DNA from: Roridomyces roridus
Lineage: Eukaryota; Basidiomycota; Agaricomycetes; Agaricales; Mycenaceae
DNA: 64,000 nt
Direction of reading: 5' to 3'
Assembly: GCA_029378245.1 (NCBI GenBank)
Contig: JARKIF010000123.1
Span: forward strand, 36,434 to 100,433
The notes under the pieces are model-generated. The model searched no databases and had not been told where the DNA came from. It saw nothing but the letters and a program-made list of their open reading frames with translations. Made by a program: the position numbers and the translations under genes. Positions 10,701-22,160 of this stretch are shown one piece after another. The number at the start of each line of letters is the position of its first letter. Position 1 is the stretch's first letter.

Positions 10701-11810
10701 TCCAGTAAAGAAAGAAAGAACTGGAGGGAAACAGGAACGACCAAAAAAGAACGCGGAAGGTGGAAGACGGAGGAAGTGGTGGAAAGAAGCCTCGAGGCCT
10801 GTCAAGCACCGAGACCGCGGCGAGGCAGGTCGAGGCAAGGCTGAGCCAAGCCCAACGGACCGGAGAGAAGAAGTGGAGAGATAACGAGAAAAAAAGACGG
10901 AATGGGATGGAATGCAATTTGAGCAGCAACTCACCTCGAATTCCGTGACGACTGGGCGTAACAACTCGCGAGGGCGGAAGGAGCATGTGAGGAATGTCGG
11001 GGGTTCGCGTTCGGGAGTCGATATCGGCGTCGATTGTGTCGGGGATGGAGGGGGGAGAGCACTGGGAGGAAAGGGTTAGACTGACAGCACGGAGGCATCA
11101 CACGAGCACCACACGGGAAAGGATAAACAATGGAGCCATCCCCGCAATGGAGAGATGAAACGAGGGACTACTCACATTTGCATGGGCGCGTCTTGGGTTT
11201 GTGGATAATCGTCGTCGGTCGACGCGTTGCTCGGTGGAGGTACAGGGGCCGTCGCTCTGTGTGCCACGGGATGCATATGCTTCTCCTCCTCAGGAGGGTC
11301 TTCCAGCATGCCCTCCTCGTCGACACCAGGCTCGTCACCGTCACCCTGAGCAATACGAACGACAGCACCGTCGACACCAGGCATAGGCATTTCCTCGTCC
11401 AAATCCTCGTCCAGCTCGTCCTCCTCGTCCGAATACTCCTCCTCTTCGTCCTCGTCAAGCATCCCACGCCCACCTCCAACACCCTCCAGCTCCAGCAGAT
11501 CGCCCTCGCCGTCTGCAACGACCCACACGAGTCCCCTGTACCGTGGGGGCCGTCGCTTCCCGCCGCCAGGGGAGGAGGCAAAGAAGGTGTTCTGCGCGTG
11601 GTTGTCGCCTTCGAGGCCGTGAAGGAAGGGAAAGAGCACCCCGTCCGGCGGGTGGGCGAGAATGTGCTTTGTGTGCATCTCGGCGAACTGCTCTCCATTG
11701 AGGACACGGACTCCTGGGGCACCGTCGAGTGTGGGAAGGGCGTCGAGGAGGCCAGGGGCGTGGTGGAGACCGTGCGGGTTGTCAGGAGGGTAGGTTATTG
11801 AATTGTTCAT
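7737..11810 (-). CDS. PPS1-type dual-specificity protein phosphatase (1,076 aa)
   Basis: Seven exons, all GT-AG and in frame: 11810-11176, 11061-10935, 10499-10320, 10177-10039, 9989-8489, 8434-8038, 7988-7737. The catalytic domain is C-terminal, with signature HCRVGVSRS at residues 981-989 (nucleophile Cys982, Arg988) and a likely general acid in CDDGID. It removes phosphate from Ser/Thr and Tyr; yeast Pps1 acts in S phase. The N-terminus holds an acidic stretch (about residues 125-145). Around residues 695-704 lies YSSDGYTESS, which looks like a second P-loop without Cys or Arg. An unusual Cys/His-rich insert (GHCHCAGPG...HGHGHGH) sits in the catalytic domain. Assignment to the PPS1 family rests on memory of the family layout. 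Confidence 0.85.
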
Positions 11811-13498
11811 GGTAGGAGGAGGAGGAAGACAAGTCCGTTGTCTTAGAAGGATTGCCTTTTTTGGTTAATTGGTGATGGCTGTGCCTCGTGCCCCGCTTAA
11901 ACGCCTTCCATCAATCTTCGATTCCTCGTTACCGACTTCGGATGCAGATTTATTATGTATTGTGGGGTGACCGAGGGATTTTCGGGGTGCACGAATTCAA
12001 CCTTTGTCCTCCTGCCTCAACTCACATGTACCTGTTCCTTCTTCGCCTTCCATTCAAATCGTAGTGGTACTATTATCGTACCATACAGGACAGCAATGGC
12101 GAAACATTCCCAGCATCATATCGCCCATAACGTACTCGTGTCAGAGATAAATGATCTCCGTTTGTAACATCTCCGTCGGCGGGGGCCAATCTCCACAGAT
12201 TGAGACTTTGGATACACAATTCTAAAGTACACGGCGGATGTCGACAAACAATTATCGGTTCCGGCATTTTCCTCACCATTTCGCAAATTTAAAGAAGCAA
12301 GCGGCTGCTCCACAATCTCCACAAAGTTCCGCTCCGAGCCGTTCAGGTTCGCACCCAGTAACACACACACCTGCTGATCAAGGCAACCTTATTTCAAACT
12401 CGACGGAGAACCCAAATCGTCACGGTAATTATCTACTCCGCTGATGCGCCACTCCGCTCGGCGGTATCTCTGCGCCATGGCGCCACAGTCCAGACTCCAT
12501 ATCCCGATAGGAATTTTTTTCAAACAATAGAGTTCACCGCCATTCCAAATTCTTCCTGTCATTATGATCCACGGCGATCAGAAAATACCCCAGCCAATAT
12601 TCCACGACCTGCCCAACAACCTATCCATGTCTTCTCACCGACGCTGTTCCTCGTCCACTTCGCAACCTATCGCAACAAACGAGATCCGGCAGGATTCCCA
12701 GCATCACAACAGCCTGAGAGTCTCTGAGAACGGTCCCACGTCTTCCCACGTAACGGAATGTTGACTCTATTGAACAATTGAGTTCCAATTTTGTTGATTC
12801 ACCGGAAACGTCTGCATTTTGGCGTTGATCAACGTCAATTCAATTGTAGTTGTGTACATATTATAGCCAGAATAACGGATCTTGCCATTCTTCTTCTCTC
12901 ACACAATTCAACCATTGTTGGTCCTTCAAGAATTGAGACACTGAATCGATCGACACGTCCATTTGGAAATATCTATGGGCGTTGGGCCAGGATAACGGAT
13001 GCTGCCATATTTCTCTCAACCCGATTCAACCATCGTTGAACTGAGACAGAACCACAAAGAAAGCCTTACGACTCACGAATGTTGGCATCGTACGCCAAAT
13101 CGAGCTATAAACGCGCGTTCCTTCAGCAAAGATCAACCGCGTCCCGCAACTTGAAGTTGAACCAACTGGGTTCTATAACGCACTGGAAAATTTTAAACCA
13201 ACACGTCCGAGTACGTAGCCGCGCGTTCGGATTGGTCGCACTTGTTCCGTGGTGGTGCCGAGTTCAAGCGCGATTTGCAGGTAGCCTTTGAATACAACAT
13301 TAGAATCGTTCTACTTCAACTTGTGAATTAGTCGACATGAAGACTAGCGAAGTATCAAAACCGCCGGTGAAGCATGAATCGGGACTCTAAATACAACTTG
13401 AAGCGTGCTGTCGCAGGTTCAATCGCACAGTACTTGTAGTTTGTATAGGTACTACGACATTGGAATTGCTTTACTCGTAAACTCGTCGACATCAAGTA
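11811..13498. other. Long intergenic region upstream of PPS1
   Basis: No credible gene: reading frames are short and lack family features. It contains the PPS1 promoter, a diverged tandem repeat (12861-13040) and a direct repeat near the 3' end of gene E (13340-13532). Confidence 0.5.
12861..13040. repeat. Two diverged tandem units of about 110 bp
   Basis: Both units share the order GATAACGGAT-TGCCAT-CTCTC-ATTCAACCAT-GTTG, with many substitutions between them (first unit near 12870-12925, second near 12980-13040). No coding content. Function unknown. Confidence 0.5.
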
Positions 13499-13532
13499 TC
13501 AGAACCGCCGGTGAAGCTTGAATCGGGACTCA
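13340..13532. repeat. Direct repeat at the 3' end of gene E
   Basis: A segment of about 45 bp containing CCGCCGGTGAAGC and TGAATCGGGACTC occurs near 13351-13388 and again near 13494-13532; the second copy overlaps the last codons of gene E. Inference: small tandem duplication of the gene's 3' end. Confidence 0.55.
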
Positions 13533-14971
13533 ACAATCGAGTCAATGAAAAGGGATTCGTCAAATGAAATATGTAGTCCGTCAACCTCCTGGATGGCGGG
13601 CACAAAACTGCTGTCCGTACGTTGACTGTCCACAAGTTTCACAGGTAGTCTGGCATCAGAGGTTGCGCAGACGGAATGCCAGTGCGACAAAAGTGTGTCG
13701 ACCACCTCCGACTCGACGTCGAGTTCTCCTCCGAAATCTCCGATTACCAAGTCCTCGAGATAGGGAAGATTTCGAGGGATGGGCAAGATGCTCTTCGTTG
13801 TGACTTTGTGAATAAAGTGCAGGGTTTTGAGTGATGGGGCGCAGCCCGAGCGCGTCACAAACCGCGAAACCGATCCTTGATCGGCCATTCCCTGTATGCC
13901 GAGGTGCTCAAGTGAGGGCGCGGCCGTGAATTCAAGGAGATAAGAGAGTGGACCGAGAGACATGAAATACATATCCTGCAGCATGATCTCGAGCACTCGT
14001 AAATGGGGGAGTGTGACGAAGTTCCGCGCGAGCGCTATAGATTCCCCGGAAGAGGAGAACTCCACCTGGAGCTCGACTATGCTCGACAGTTGTTCGAGGA
14101 CGGTCAGCGCTTCGGCGTTGGAAGAAAACGTCGTCAACAATCGAGTCAGCTGATGCCACGGAAACTCGAACGGGGAGCGAAGCGTGTTGTCACCGGAGTG
14201 AAAGGCTGCCTCCAGTGCAGTGAGATTGGGTGCAATGGCAAATGCGTCTGAGAGATCTCCCGCGCCCATTCCGTCTTTGTCGCAGGACCAGATTCTGAGA
14301 GTCTTCAGAGTGCATAGCTGGCCACGTATGGCAGCCGCAATGAAGAGGAGTAGACGGCATTCAACGAACAGATCGACATCCTCCCATCTTTGGACATGGG
14401 TCACAGACGCGTCGAATGAACGATGTGTCTTTAGTTGATTGTCCTCGTTGCATATGTCGACGATCAGGGGGAGGCTCCCCGACCGCTCAAGGAAGAGTTT
14501 CACCATAGACGCCACTCCTCGCGCTTCCTCGTCGATGCAATGCAGCCGCATACTGATTTGCGACCACAGGGGCCGGGTTCCCAACGCCACTCCCGCCCAT
14601 AGCCTGCAAACGTGCGTGAAAAGCCACGGAGCTTGGCTCGTCACGGGTGATGTGGATATATCATCCCAGTAGAAGGCCGCCTGAGAAGCCTGAGAGAAAA
14701 TCTCGGCGAGTAACTCGTTGGGGAGGCGACGGATAGGTGAGATGATGGATTTGTGGGCTTCAATCGCGCGTTCGAGCTGTGCAGCGCGTTCGAGGGAGAG
14801 GGCAATAAGATTTTGGACAGAGACGAGCTGAGATTCCAGCTCGTGAATGTGCGCTTTCGCGAGTCGAGACTCGAGGTCGCTGGGGACGCCGTGATTCGAG
14901 GTCGTGAGGTGAGCAATGGAAATTGGCGCGGCAGGAAAGTCAGGGAGAAGGGCGGGGTAGTTGGCTTCCAT
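13499..14971 (-). CDS. F-box-like protein E (490 aa)
   Basis: Intact single coding exon from ATG at 14971. Residues about 35-78 look like a coiled coil (ESRLAKAHIHELESQL, then LERAAQLERAIEAHK), directly followed by an F-box-like core (IRRLPNELLAEIF, about 80-92) and an LRR-like body. A likely 5'-UTR intron ends two bases before the ATG (acceptor gccag), and the same arrangement is seen at F. Expected role by family: SCF substrate adaptor; target unknown. Tandem relative F lies upstream and is broken. Confidence 0.75.
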   Translation of the reverse strand: MEANYPALLPDFPAAPISIAHLTTSNHGVPSDLESRLAKAHIHELESQLVSVQNLIALSLERAAQLERAIEAHKSIISPIRRLPNELLAEIFSQASQAAFYWDDISTSPVTSQAPWLFTHVCRLWAGVALGTRPLWSQISMRLHCIDEEARGVASMVKLFLERSGSLPLIVDICNEDNQLKTHRSFDASVTHVQRWEDVDLFVECRLLLFIAAAIRGQLCTLKTLRIWSCDKDGMGAGDLSDAFAIAPNLTALEAAFHSGDNTLRSPFEFPWHQLTRLLTTFSSNAEALTVLEQLSSIVELQVEFSSSGESIALARNFVTLPHLRVLEIMLQDMYFMSLGPLSYLLEFTAAPSLEHLGIQGMADQGSVSRFVTRSGCAPSLKTLHFIHKVTTKSILPIPRNLPYLEDLVIGDFGGELDVESEVVDTLLSHWHSVCATSDARLPVKLVDSQRTDSSFVPAIQEVDGLHISFDESLFIDSIVESRFKLHRRF

Positions 14972-15682
14972 TGCTGGCGGGGACACAGAAGCTTGAAGAG
15001 CGAAGCTTCTTCAGTAGAAAGATCGCCTATCGATACTGACCTTGAGACGTTTGAGCCAGCAACGACTCGGACTCGAGACAAATCGAAGATGGTGATCCGC
15101 GACTGAGGGAGCAGAGGACGGTATCCGGCGCGGTAATTGAGGAGACCTGGAGAACTTGCTAGTGAGATATCGTCAGCGTTTCTGCTTCATTGAATGAGGG
15201 GATCCACGGACAAGTGGTCTCGGTCGAGTGCCCGGACAGCGGAGAATTGGCTTTGAGGCGAAAACTGGAGGCGGCACAGCGATTGTGTGACGCGTGATGA
15301 GAGTCAAGAGCAAGGTGAACTCAAACTCCGCATCATGATGCCGGGACTTGCCGCTTACGTCAGACACCCCACCCCACGAATCTCGTCTCGGTGCGATGAA
15401 TACATGCCATGGGACCGAAACGGACTGGCTCCGACTGAGCAAGTGACTTTCTCAATGAGGGTGGTTGTTGGACATTCGTCAAGTCTTCTGAGCTCGGGAG
15501 TCGGCTTTTGGTTTGCACTGCTGATTCAATTGGTTGAAGATCAAAACACGATAGGCATTTGGTTAAGCGAGAACAAGACACGGACAAGGCTACGTATGCG
15601 CTGTGGGCGCGAATAGGTGTTGGTCGAAGGTTTAGTTGTGCAGTTGCAGTGTCAATTGCAACTTATCGACACGATACATACA
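14972..15682. other. E-F spacer
   Basis: Holds the 5' UTR and promoter of E and the 3' end of F. Part of it resembles the region upstream of F (blocks AGAAAGATCG and GACGTTTGAGC), showing that the tandem duplication of E/F included the promoter. Otherwise nothing is seen. Confidence 0.5.
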
Positions 15683-17158
15683 TCAAGACAAATGTCGAAG
15701 CTTGAACCGAGATTGAACAAGAGAGTCAATGTACAGGGACTTGTCGAATGAAATGTCTAGTCCGTCAGCCTCCTGGATGGCGGGCACAAAACTGTCTTCC
15801 GTGCGTCGGCTGTCGACGAGCTTCACAGATAGGCGTTTCGCATCCGGGTTGGAGCGCACGTACACATGCCAGTGTGACAAGAGTGTGTTGACCACCAGAG
15901 AAACTGACGATTCCGTGACGAGTCCTCCTTGGAAATTTCCGATCGTCAGGTCGTTGAGGCGGGGCAACTTTTGGAGGATGGGGAGAATGTGGTTCGGTGC
16001 GATAAAGTGAATGAAGTGCAAAGTTTTCAGCGATTCGGCGCAGCCGGAGCGCGTCACGAACCGCAAAACCGCTCCTTGGTCGGCCATTCCCTGTATTGCG
16101 AGGCGCTCAAGTAGAGGCGTAGACAGGGAATCCAGCAGATAAGAAAGCGGGTTGAGAGACATGGAATCCGGGTCATCCAGCATGATCTCGAGTACACGTA
16201 GATGGGGGAGTGTGACGAAGTTTCGTGGCAGCGCAACGGATTCACCGGAAGCGGAGAACTCCACTCTGAGACCGACTATGCTTGACAGTTGCTCGAGGGT
16301 GGTCAGCGCTTCGGCGTTGGAAGGAAAGGCCGTCGAGACCCGAGTCAACTGATGCCACGGAAATTCGAATGGAGAACGACGCATGCCAACGCCCGAACGA
16401 TGAAAAATTGCCTCGACCGCAGTTAGATTGGGTGCAATGGCAAAGGCATCCGCGACATCTCGCGCGTCCATTTCGCCTCCGGCAGGAGAGAAGATTCTCA
16501 GAGTCTTCAAAATTGATAGACGGCCACGCATGGCCATCGCATTGGAAAAGAGTAGAGGCCAGGTGATGCACAAGTGCACATTTTCCCATCTTTCTACATG
16601 TTCCAAAGGGGCGTCGAATGAACGATGTGTGGGATAACTGTGTTCGCAGAATATTTGACAGTCAAGGGGAAGTTCCCCGACCGTTCAAAGAAGAGTTTCG
16701 CAATCGACGCGAATCCTCCCGCTGCCTCGTCCACTCGATCCAGATGCATGAAGATACGTGACCATAGCGCCCGACTTCCCAACGCCACTTCCGCCCACAG
16801 TTGGCAGACGTGCGTGAAAAGCCACGGAGCCTTGGTCGGCCCTATGTCTGCCATGCGATCGAACGATGCTTGAGAAGCCTGAAAGAAGATCTCGGCGAGT
16901 AGTTCATTGGGAAGGCGACGTATGGGTGAGATAATGGCCTTGTGGGCTTCTATCGCACGCTGGAGCTCCGCAGCGCGGTCGACGGAGAGTGCGATGAAAT
17001 TTTTGACAGACGAGCTGTGATTCCAACTCGTGGATGTGCGCTTTTGCGAGTCGCGATTCGAAGTCACTAGGGACGCCGTGATTCGAGGTTGTAAGATGAG
17101 CGATAGAATGTGGCGCGGTAGGTAGATCAGGGAGCAGGGTGGAGTACTCGGCTTCCAT
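15683..17158 (-). pseudogene. F-box-like gene F, frameshifted tandem copy of E
   Basis: Aligns with E from the start codon (MEAEYSTLLPD against MEANYPALLPD) to the last codons (QSRFKLRHLS against ESRFKLHRRF). Two indels break it. E reads CTCGTCTCTGTC where F reads CTCGTCTGTC (2-bp loss near 17015), and there is a net 4-bp loss near 16640, so the middle third, including the F-box (RRLPNELLAEIF), is out of frame with both ends. No intron repairs this. Inference: recent pseudogene, since the rest is still well conserved. Confidence 0.75.
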
Positions 17159-17574
17159 TGCTGGCGGAGATTCCGAGTCAGTCGTAGAAAGATCGTGGGC
17201 GGCATTGATACTCACCTCAAGACGTTTGAGCGAGTACCAAATCGGGGTTGAGAGAATAGAAGCCGGAGATTTGCTTTCGAGCGAAAAGTGACGGTAGCGT
17301 GGGCGGTAGATGGGATGAAAGCAAGTTCCAGGCGGGAAGAGACTGCTAGTAATTATAAGGTCAACGTTTGTGCGGCATCGCAAAGAGAGAGGATTGACGG
17401 ACAAGTGTTCAATGTGAGCTTTCTGCCAATAGGAAGACCTGGATCGAGTTGCTGCGCAGTTAAAAGCCCAATTTGAGGCCGAAACGACACGGATTGTGGG
17501 GCTCGTGACGGTGATGAAAGTCAAGAGGAAGTGACAGAGTCACAGCGTGACATCACTTTTTTCTTCTCACCATC
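17159..17574. other. Divergent promoter region F / GMP synthase
   Basis: Contains a candidate 5'-UTR intron of F (donor gtgagt near 17214, acceptor gccag just before the F start) and the promoter of the GMP synthase gene. No other feature seen. Confidence 0.45.
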
Positions 17575-19565
17575 ATGGCCGAAATTCACGATCAGTTCGA
17601 TACAATCCTTATCCTCGACTTTGGCTCTCAGGTAGCAAGCCATCACTCTACATGCTCCCTTTCTCAGGCTTCCTATCCAGTACAGCCATCTCATCACGCG
17701 TCGCTGTCGCGAGCACAATGTCTACGCCGAGCTCATGCCTTGCACCACTCTACTCAAGGACGTCAAGTTCAAACCTAAAGGTCTACCAACCGCTCCATTT
17801 GGAAACTCATCTGAATCTTCGCGTCTCAGGCATCATTCTCTCTGGATCACCCTACTCTGTCTACGACAAGGACTCACCGCACGTCGATCCGGCAGTATTC
17901 GACCTCGGGGTGCCTATCCTGGGTATTTGCTACGGTCTCCAGGTCGGGTCTCTACCCTCCTTGTAACACTAACTCTAACGCACTCGTCAGGAAATGGCCT
18001 GGCAGCTCAAAGGCCAAGTCGAAAAATGCGACCACCGCGAATACGGTTTCGCTCAGATCAAAATGCCCAAAATCGGTGGCGACAACGCTGTGTCCATCGA
18101 CGCCCTCTTTGAAGGTCTCGGTGACGAGATGCAGGTATATCGTCTCATCTTCCGGTGACTATCTCTGACCCACGGTAGGTCTGGATGTCTCACGGCGACC
18201 AACTCTCCAAACCCCCTGCCGATTTCCACGTCATCGGATACACGCCCACGGCTCCCTACGCTGCGCTCGCACACAACTCCAAGCCGTTCTACGGCATTCA
18301 GTTCCACCCCGAGGTTACTCACTCGCCCCGCGGCAAGGAAGTCATTGGCCGCTTTATCCTCAACATCTGTGGATGCAAGACTCACTGGACGATGGTGATA
18401 TTCTCCTCTTGCATTATTCGTTAGCTCATCTTTCACAGGAAGAGTTCATCGGCAAGGAGATCGCGCGCATCCGGGAGATCTGCGGTCCTGCAGGCCGGGT
18501 TATCGGCGCTGTCAGTGGCGGCGTCGACAGCACCGTGGCTGCGAAACTCATGCACGAGGCTATTGGCGACCGATTCCACGCCATCATGGTCGACAACGGC
18601 GTTCTGCGGCTGAACGAAGCAAAGCAAGTGCACGAGATGCTCAACACGAACCTCGGCGTGAATCTCACCGTCGTCGATGCGTCCGAGCTGTTTCTCTCTC
18701 GACTTGAGGGGATCGAGGACCCGGAGCAGAAACGCAAGATTATTGGTAACACTTTCATCAATGTGTTTGAGGACGAGGCGGCGAAGATCGAGTCGGCGGA
18801 GGAGAGTCTGGGCAAGGGTCGGGTGGAGTGGCTGTTGCAGGGGACGCTCTACCCCGATGTGATCGAGAGTATCAGCTTCAAGGGGCCTAGTGCGACGATA
18901 AAGACTCACCACAACGTCGGTGGGCTGCTCAAGGATATGAAGCTCAAGCTCATCGAGCCGTTGAGGGAGTTGTTCAAAGGTGGGCGTCGGGTTTTCTATG
19001 ACGTTTTTACTAACTTCTTTTCAGACGAAGTCCGCGCTCTTGGTTGCCTCCTCGGCATCCCCGCTCCCCTCGTCCAGCGGCACCCCTTCCCCGGCCCGGG
19101 CCTCGCCATCCGCATTCTCGGCCTCGTGACGCGCTCGCAAGTCGCCATCCTCCAGCAAGCCGACAGCATTTATATCGAGGAAATACGCAAAGCAGGTCTG
19201 TACGACCAAATCGCGCAGGCCTTCGCCGTGCTGCTCCCCGTGCGTGCCGTCGGCGTTATGGGTGATGTACGCACCTACGAACAAGTTATTGCGTTACGTG
19301 CGGTTCAGACTGAGGATTTCATGACGGCCGATTGGTGCGTTGTGTCTTTTACTCCGTTGCCCAGCCCACTTATATTTCTCAAGGTATGTCTTCCCGGCCG
19401 ACATCCTCCGTCGTATCTCCTCCCGCATTACGAATGAAGTGGCCGGGATAAATCGAGTCACGTATGACATTTCGTCTAAACCACCAGCGGTACGTTTTGC
19501 TCTCTTTCTTTGTCTCTTTGTTCGTTCTTCTGACCCCTGGAATGCAGACTGTGGAGTGGCTGTAG
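17575..19565 (+). CDS. GUA1: GMP synthase, glutamine-hydrolysing (534 aa)
   Basis: Nine exons join in frame: 17575-17631, 17681-17780, 17830-17942, 17991-18134, 18179-18394, 18439-18979, 19025-19334, 19384-19489, 19548-19565. The enzyme converts XMP, glutamine and ATP to GMP in purine synthesis (EC 6.3.5.2), in the cytosol. The N-terminal class I glutamine amidotransferase has Cys86 (GICYGLQ) and His181/Glu183 (FHPEV). The ATP pyrophosphatase domain has the PP-loop SGGVDST near residue 236. The C-terminal dimerisation domain carries [11 protein letters not shown]. Length is normal for the family and all introns are GT-AG. A conserved core gene lying between the arms of the inverted duplication. 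Confidence 0.97.
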
Positions 19566-20023
19566 ATTCTTTCGAGTTGGGCGTCTTGTATATAGGCAGA
19601 TTATCTTAGATCTAGAGATTTGCGCATATAACTCACATGTATGGTTGAAATGTCCGGAACGCCTCTCCGGTTCTGTAACCAGGCTATTCTCCTTCTTCAA
19701 ATTCACTTCCAGTTTATCCAGAATTATCGAATTATAGACCACCTAAGCCGAGTAGATAGAGTTCCTCTTCAGAGAGCTCCTACAGAACGACAAACTCGAA
19801 TCTTCTTCGTCGTTGAACAGATGCTGCCGCAGGCCCCTCATATGCAGGATATTCTCCGAGGTACCAGTTCACTCACTGCTCAGTGCCAAATTGCCAAGCA
19901 ATACGACCAGTATCGTGGACGATGAATGTCTCCAATAGGTCTCTCTCACCCGAGTCGGCCAACAATATATTGTTATTCTTCAAGAAAGCTACGTATACTA
20001 CAAAAAGCCTCCCAAAGATACCG
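19566..20023. other. Convergent spacer; inner edge of right arm
   Basis: The 3' UTRs of GMP synthase and D' meet here. Homology between arms extends past the D' stop to about 19930 (shared block CTTGAAGAATAACAATAT, also at about 6743-6760 after D) and then stops, which places the inner boundary of the right arm. Confidence 0.55.
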
Positions 20024-21826
20024 TCACACCTCACTTGTAAACCGCTGCATCCCGACGTACCCCAAATCCAGTACAAGTCCCTCCGCAATCCGATCCTTCA
20101 GCAACGCAACCACATCTATCTGACTCCCCCGATTGAACCTCGTCTTCACGCTTCCCAACTTTACCAGACCCTCCCTCCCCTCCGTCCGCTCGCGAACAAA
20201 CTGCAAAAGCACCTCATCCGAGATCTTGGATCCGAAATTCAACAACGCAACACTTCGAAGACGGGGACACAGAACCGGCGTAGGGCTCGCAAGGGACGGA
20301 GTGAGCGGTATGAGGATGTGGTCGGGCTCCCCACTGCCAGCACGCGTCGATGGCTCAGATTGGATGATGAGCTCCTCGAGGTGTTTGGCCGCCTGTAGTG
20401 CATTGAAGAACGCAGTCATGCTCATGCACACGATGAGATCGAGGGAGCGTAGAGTCAATGCACAAGATTCCAGCACCGGCTCAATAACGAGGCTCTCCTT
20501 CGCCCAACCGTTATTCTTGCGGTACTCCAAATGGCGGAGGTTCGGGAGGACGAGGTTGCGTAGGAAGGAACGAGCCGATTCCGAATCTCCTCTCTCACCA
20601 TCCGTCATGGAGAAGTTCTGCAACTCCTCGAGAAGCACGGGATCGCCTAAACGCGGCGCGTACACACAGTCAATATTGCGCAGCGTAAACGTTTTGAGCA
20701 GGGCACACTCGCGCAGGATGGCAGCCACAAAGCTTCCGCCATCAAGGGTAAGATCAAGGACCGTGGCCCAGGGGAGGCGATTTCGAGATCTAGAGGCGAG
20801 GTAATCCGGGTGGATGGACACGGAGGTGATGGTGTCGGCGGAGAGAAAAGGCAGATTTTCCTCTGAGCGGGGAATTTGTTCGCAACGAATCGAAACGGAT
20901 TGCAGCATGGATACATCGCTGGGAGACACGTGGGAAAGGGACGCCAGGTGGATCGACTCTGCGACATGGAACGTAAATGATTTCCATCGAGGTGCAAAGG
21001 TGGCGAGTGTCCGAAGGACTGCGTGGTACGTCGGAGTGGTGGTACGAGACACAGCTGGTGCCAACTGGAACTTGTTGATGCCAACGGGTCTGGGCTGTCC
21101 AATGAACGCGATGGTGAGAGGCAGGGACGCCGAACGAGACAGCCAATCCTTGGCCGCATCGGCAATCTGCTGCATCCTGTCGTTCTGACCCTCAGTCAGC
21201 GGACCAATCTTGAGGGCGTTCCACAGACGAGGCATCGACAACGCCAAACACCTCCAATCCCGAGAAACACGGCACAAAACCAACGGCGGCTCATTCGGAT
21301 CCAAGCTGGGAGGCTCATCGAATGAAACGCACGCAAGGAAGATCTCGCGCAAGACGTCTTCCGGAATTCGACGCGTAACGGAGAGCACAGCGAGATGGGC
21401 GTCGATGAATTCGGTGAGTCGGTTACGACGTGCGGTGAGCTTGCGTTTGTCTGCGTAGGAGCTAACGTTCATGCCGGCGAGCTGAGATGTAAGGAGTGCC
21501 ACGCCCTCTCGGGCATCGACCAGAAGCCCGTGGATACGTCGACAATCGTCTTCGGACACCATGGCATTCGGAAGGATATCAACGGAACGTGACTGCGTCG
21601 GCTGGATGAGAGCCAGACCTTGGCGAGTCATTGAATGTGACGCACCGTAGCAGGAGTTTGAAAGTTGAAAGAACCCGAAGCCATCATGATTTCTTGCCCC
21701 GGAGGCGGGATACTGCCTGGCCCGGCCGACGAGCGGGACTGCGCACGTCAGGACCCAGGACCAGCGGATGACGCCTCTATTGATTTGACTCACGGGACTT
21801 CGAAAGTTGAAAGCGGCAGAATCCAT
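20024..21826 (-). CDS. F-box/LRR-like protein D' (600 aa if unspliced)
   Basis: Open frame from ATG at 21826 to TGA at 20024; close paralogue of D over its whole length. F-box-like core RRIPEDVLREIF, then conserved QLWN-like and LLNFGSKISDEVLLQF blocks. The C-terminus differs (ends QRFTSEV instead of RMK). As in D, two short start peptides (AFNFRSP and SFNFQTPAT) each precede a donor and could be alternative first exons. The promoter region shares blocks with that of D (for example GGTCATT and AGTAACGTGACCGTACCACA). Confidence 0.72.
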   Translation of the reverse strand: MDSAAFNFRSPVSQINRGVIRWSWVLTCAVPLVGRARQYPASGARNHDGFGFFQLSNSCYGASHSMTRQGLALIQPTQSRSVDILPNAMVSEDDCRRIHGLLVDAREGVALLTSQLAGMNVSSYADKRKLTARRNRLTEFIDAHLAVLSVTRRIPEDVLREIFLACVSFDEPPSLDPNEPPLVLCRVSRDWRCLALSMPRLWNALKIGPLTEGQNDRMQQIADAAKDWLSRSASLPLTIAFIGQPRPVGINKFQLAPAVSRTTTPTYHAVLRTLATFAPRWKSFTFHVAESIHLASLSHVSPSDVSMLQSVSIRCEQIPRSEENLPFLSADTITSVSIHPDYLASRSRNRLPWATVLDLTLDGGSFVAAILRECALLKTFTLRNIDCVYAPRLGDPVLLEELQNFSMTDGERGDSESARSFLRNLVLPNLRHLEYRKNNGWAKESLVIEPVLESCALTLRSLDLIVCMSMTAFFNALQAAKHLEELIIQSEPSTRAGSGEPDHILIPLTPSLASPTPVLCPRLRSVALLNFGSKISDEVLLQFVRERTEGREGLVKLGSVKTRFNRGSQIDVVALLKDRIAEGLVLDLGYVGMQRFTSEV

Positions 21827-22160
21827 TTCTTGCCTGCGGTGTGGTGGTGGTTACTGGTCAAGATGTGGTACGGTCACGTTACTCTGATCCGAGTCCAAAG
21901 AAATGACCAATCGCGATTCGCGGCAGCAGAGTACTTACTCAACTTCCAGTTACAAATGTCTCTCTTCTAGTTCTTCTGGGATACTACTTGGAACAAGAAT
22001 TTCAAGGATACAGGGAACGAAGCGTGGACATCGTGTACATAGCCAATGGCTTGACAACAGCCATTCATCAGTCCAGCCAGCGCTTCGAAGAATCGAACCC
22101 CTCGATATTCAGCGCATGAATTCGTTTCATTTGAAATACTTGTACATACATTTCATCCTT

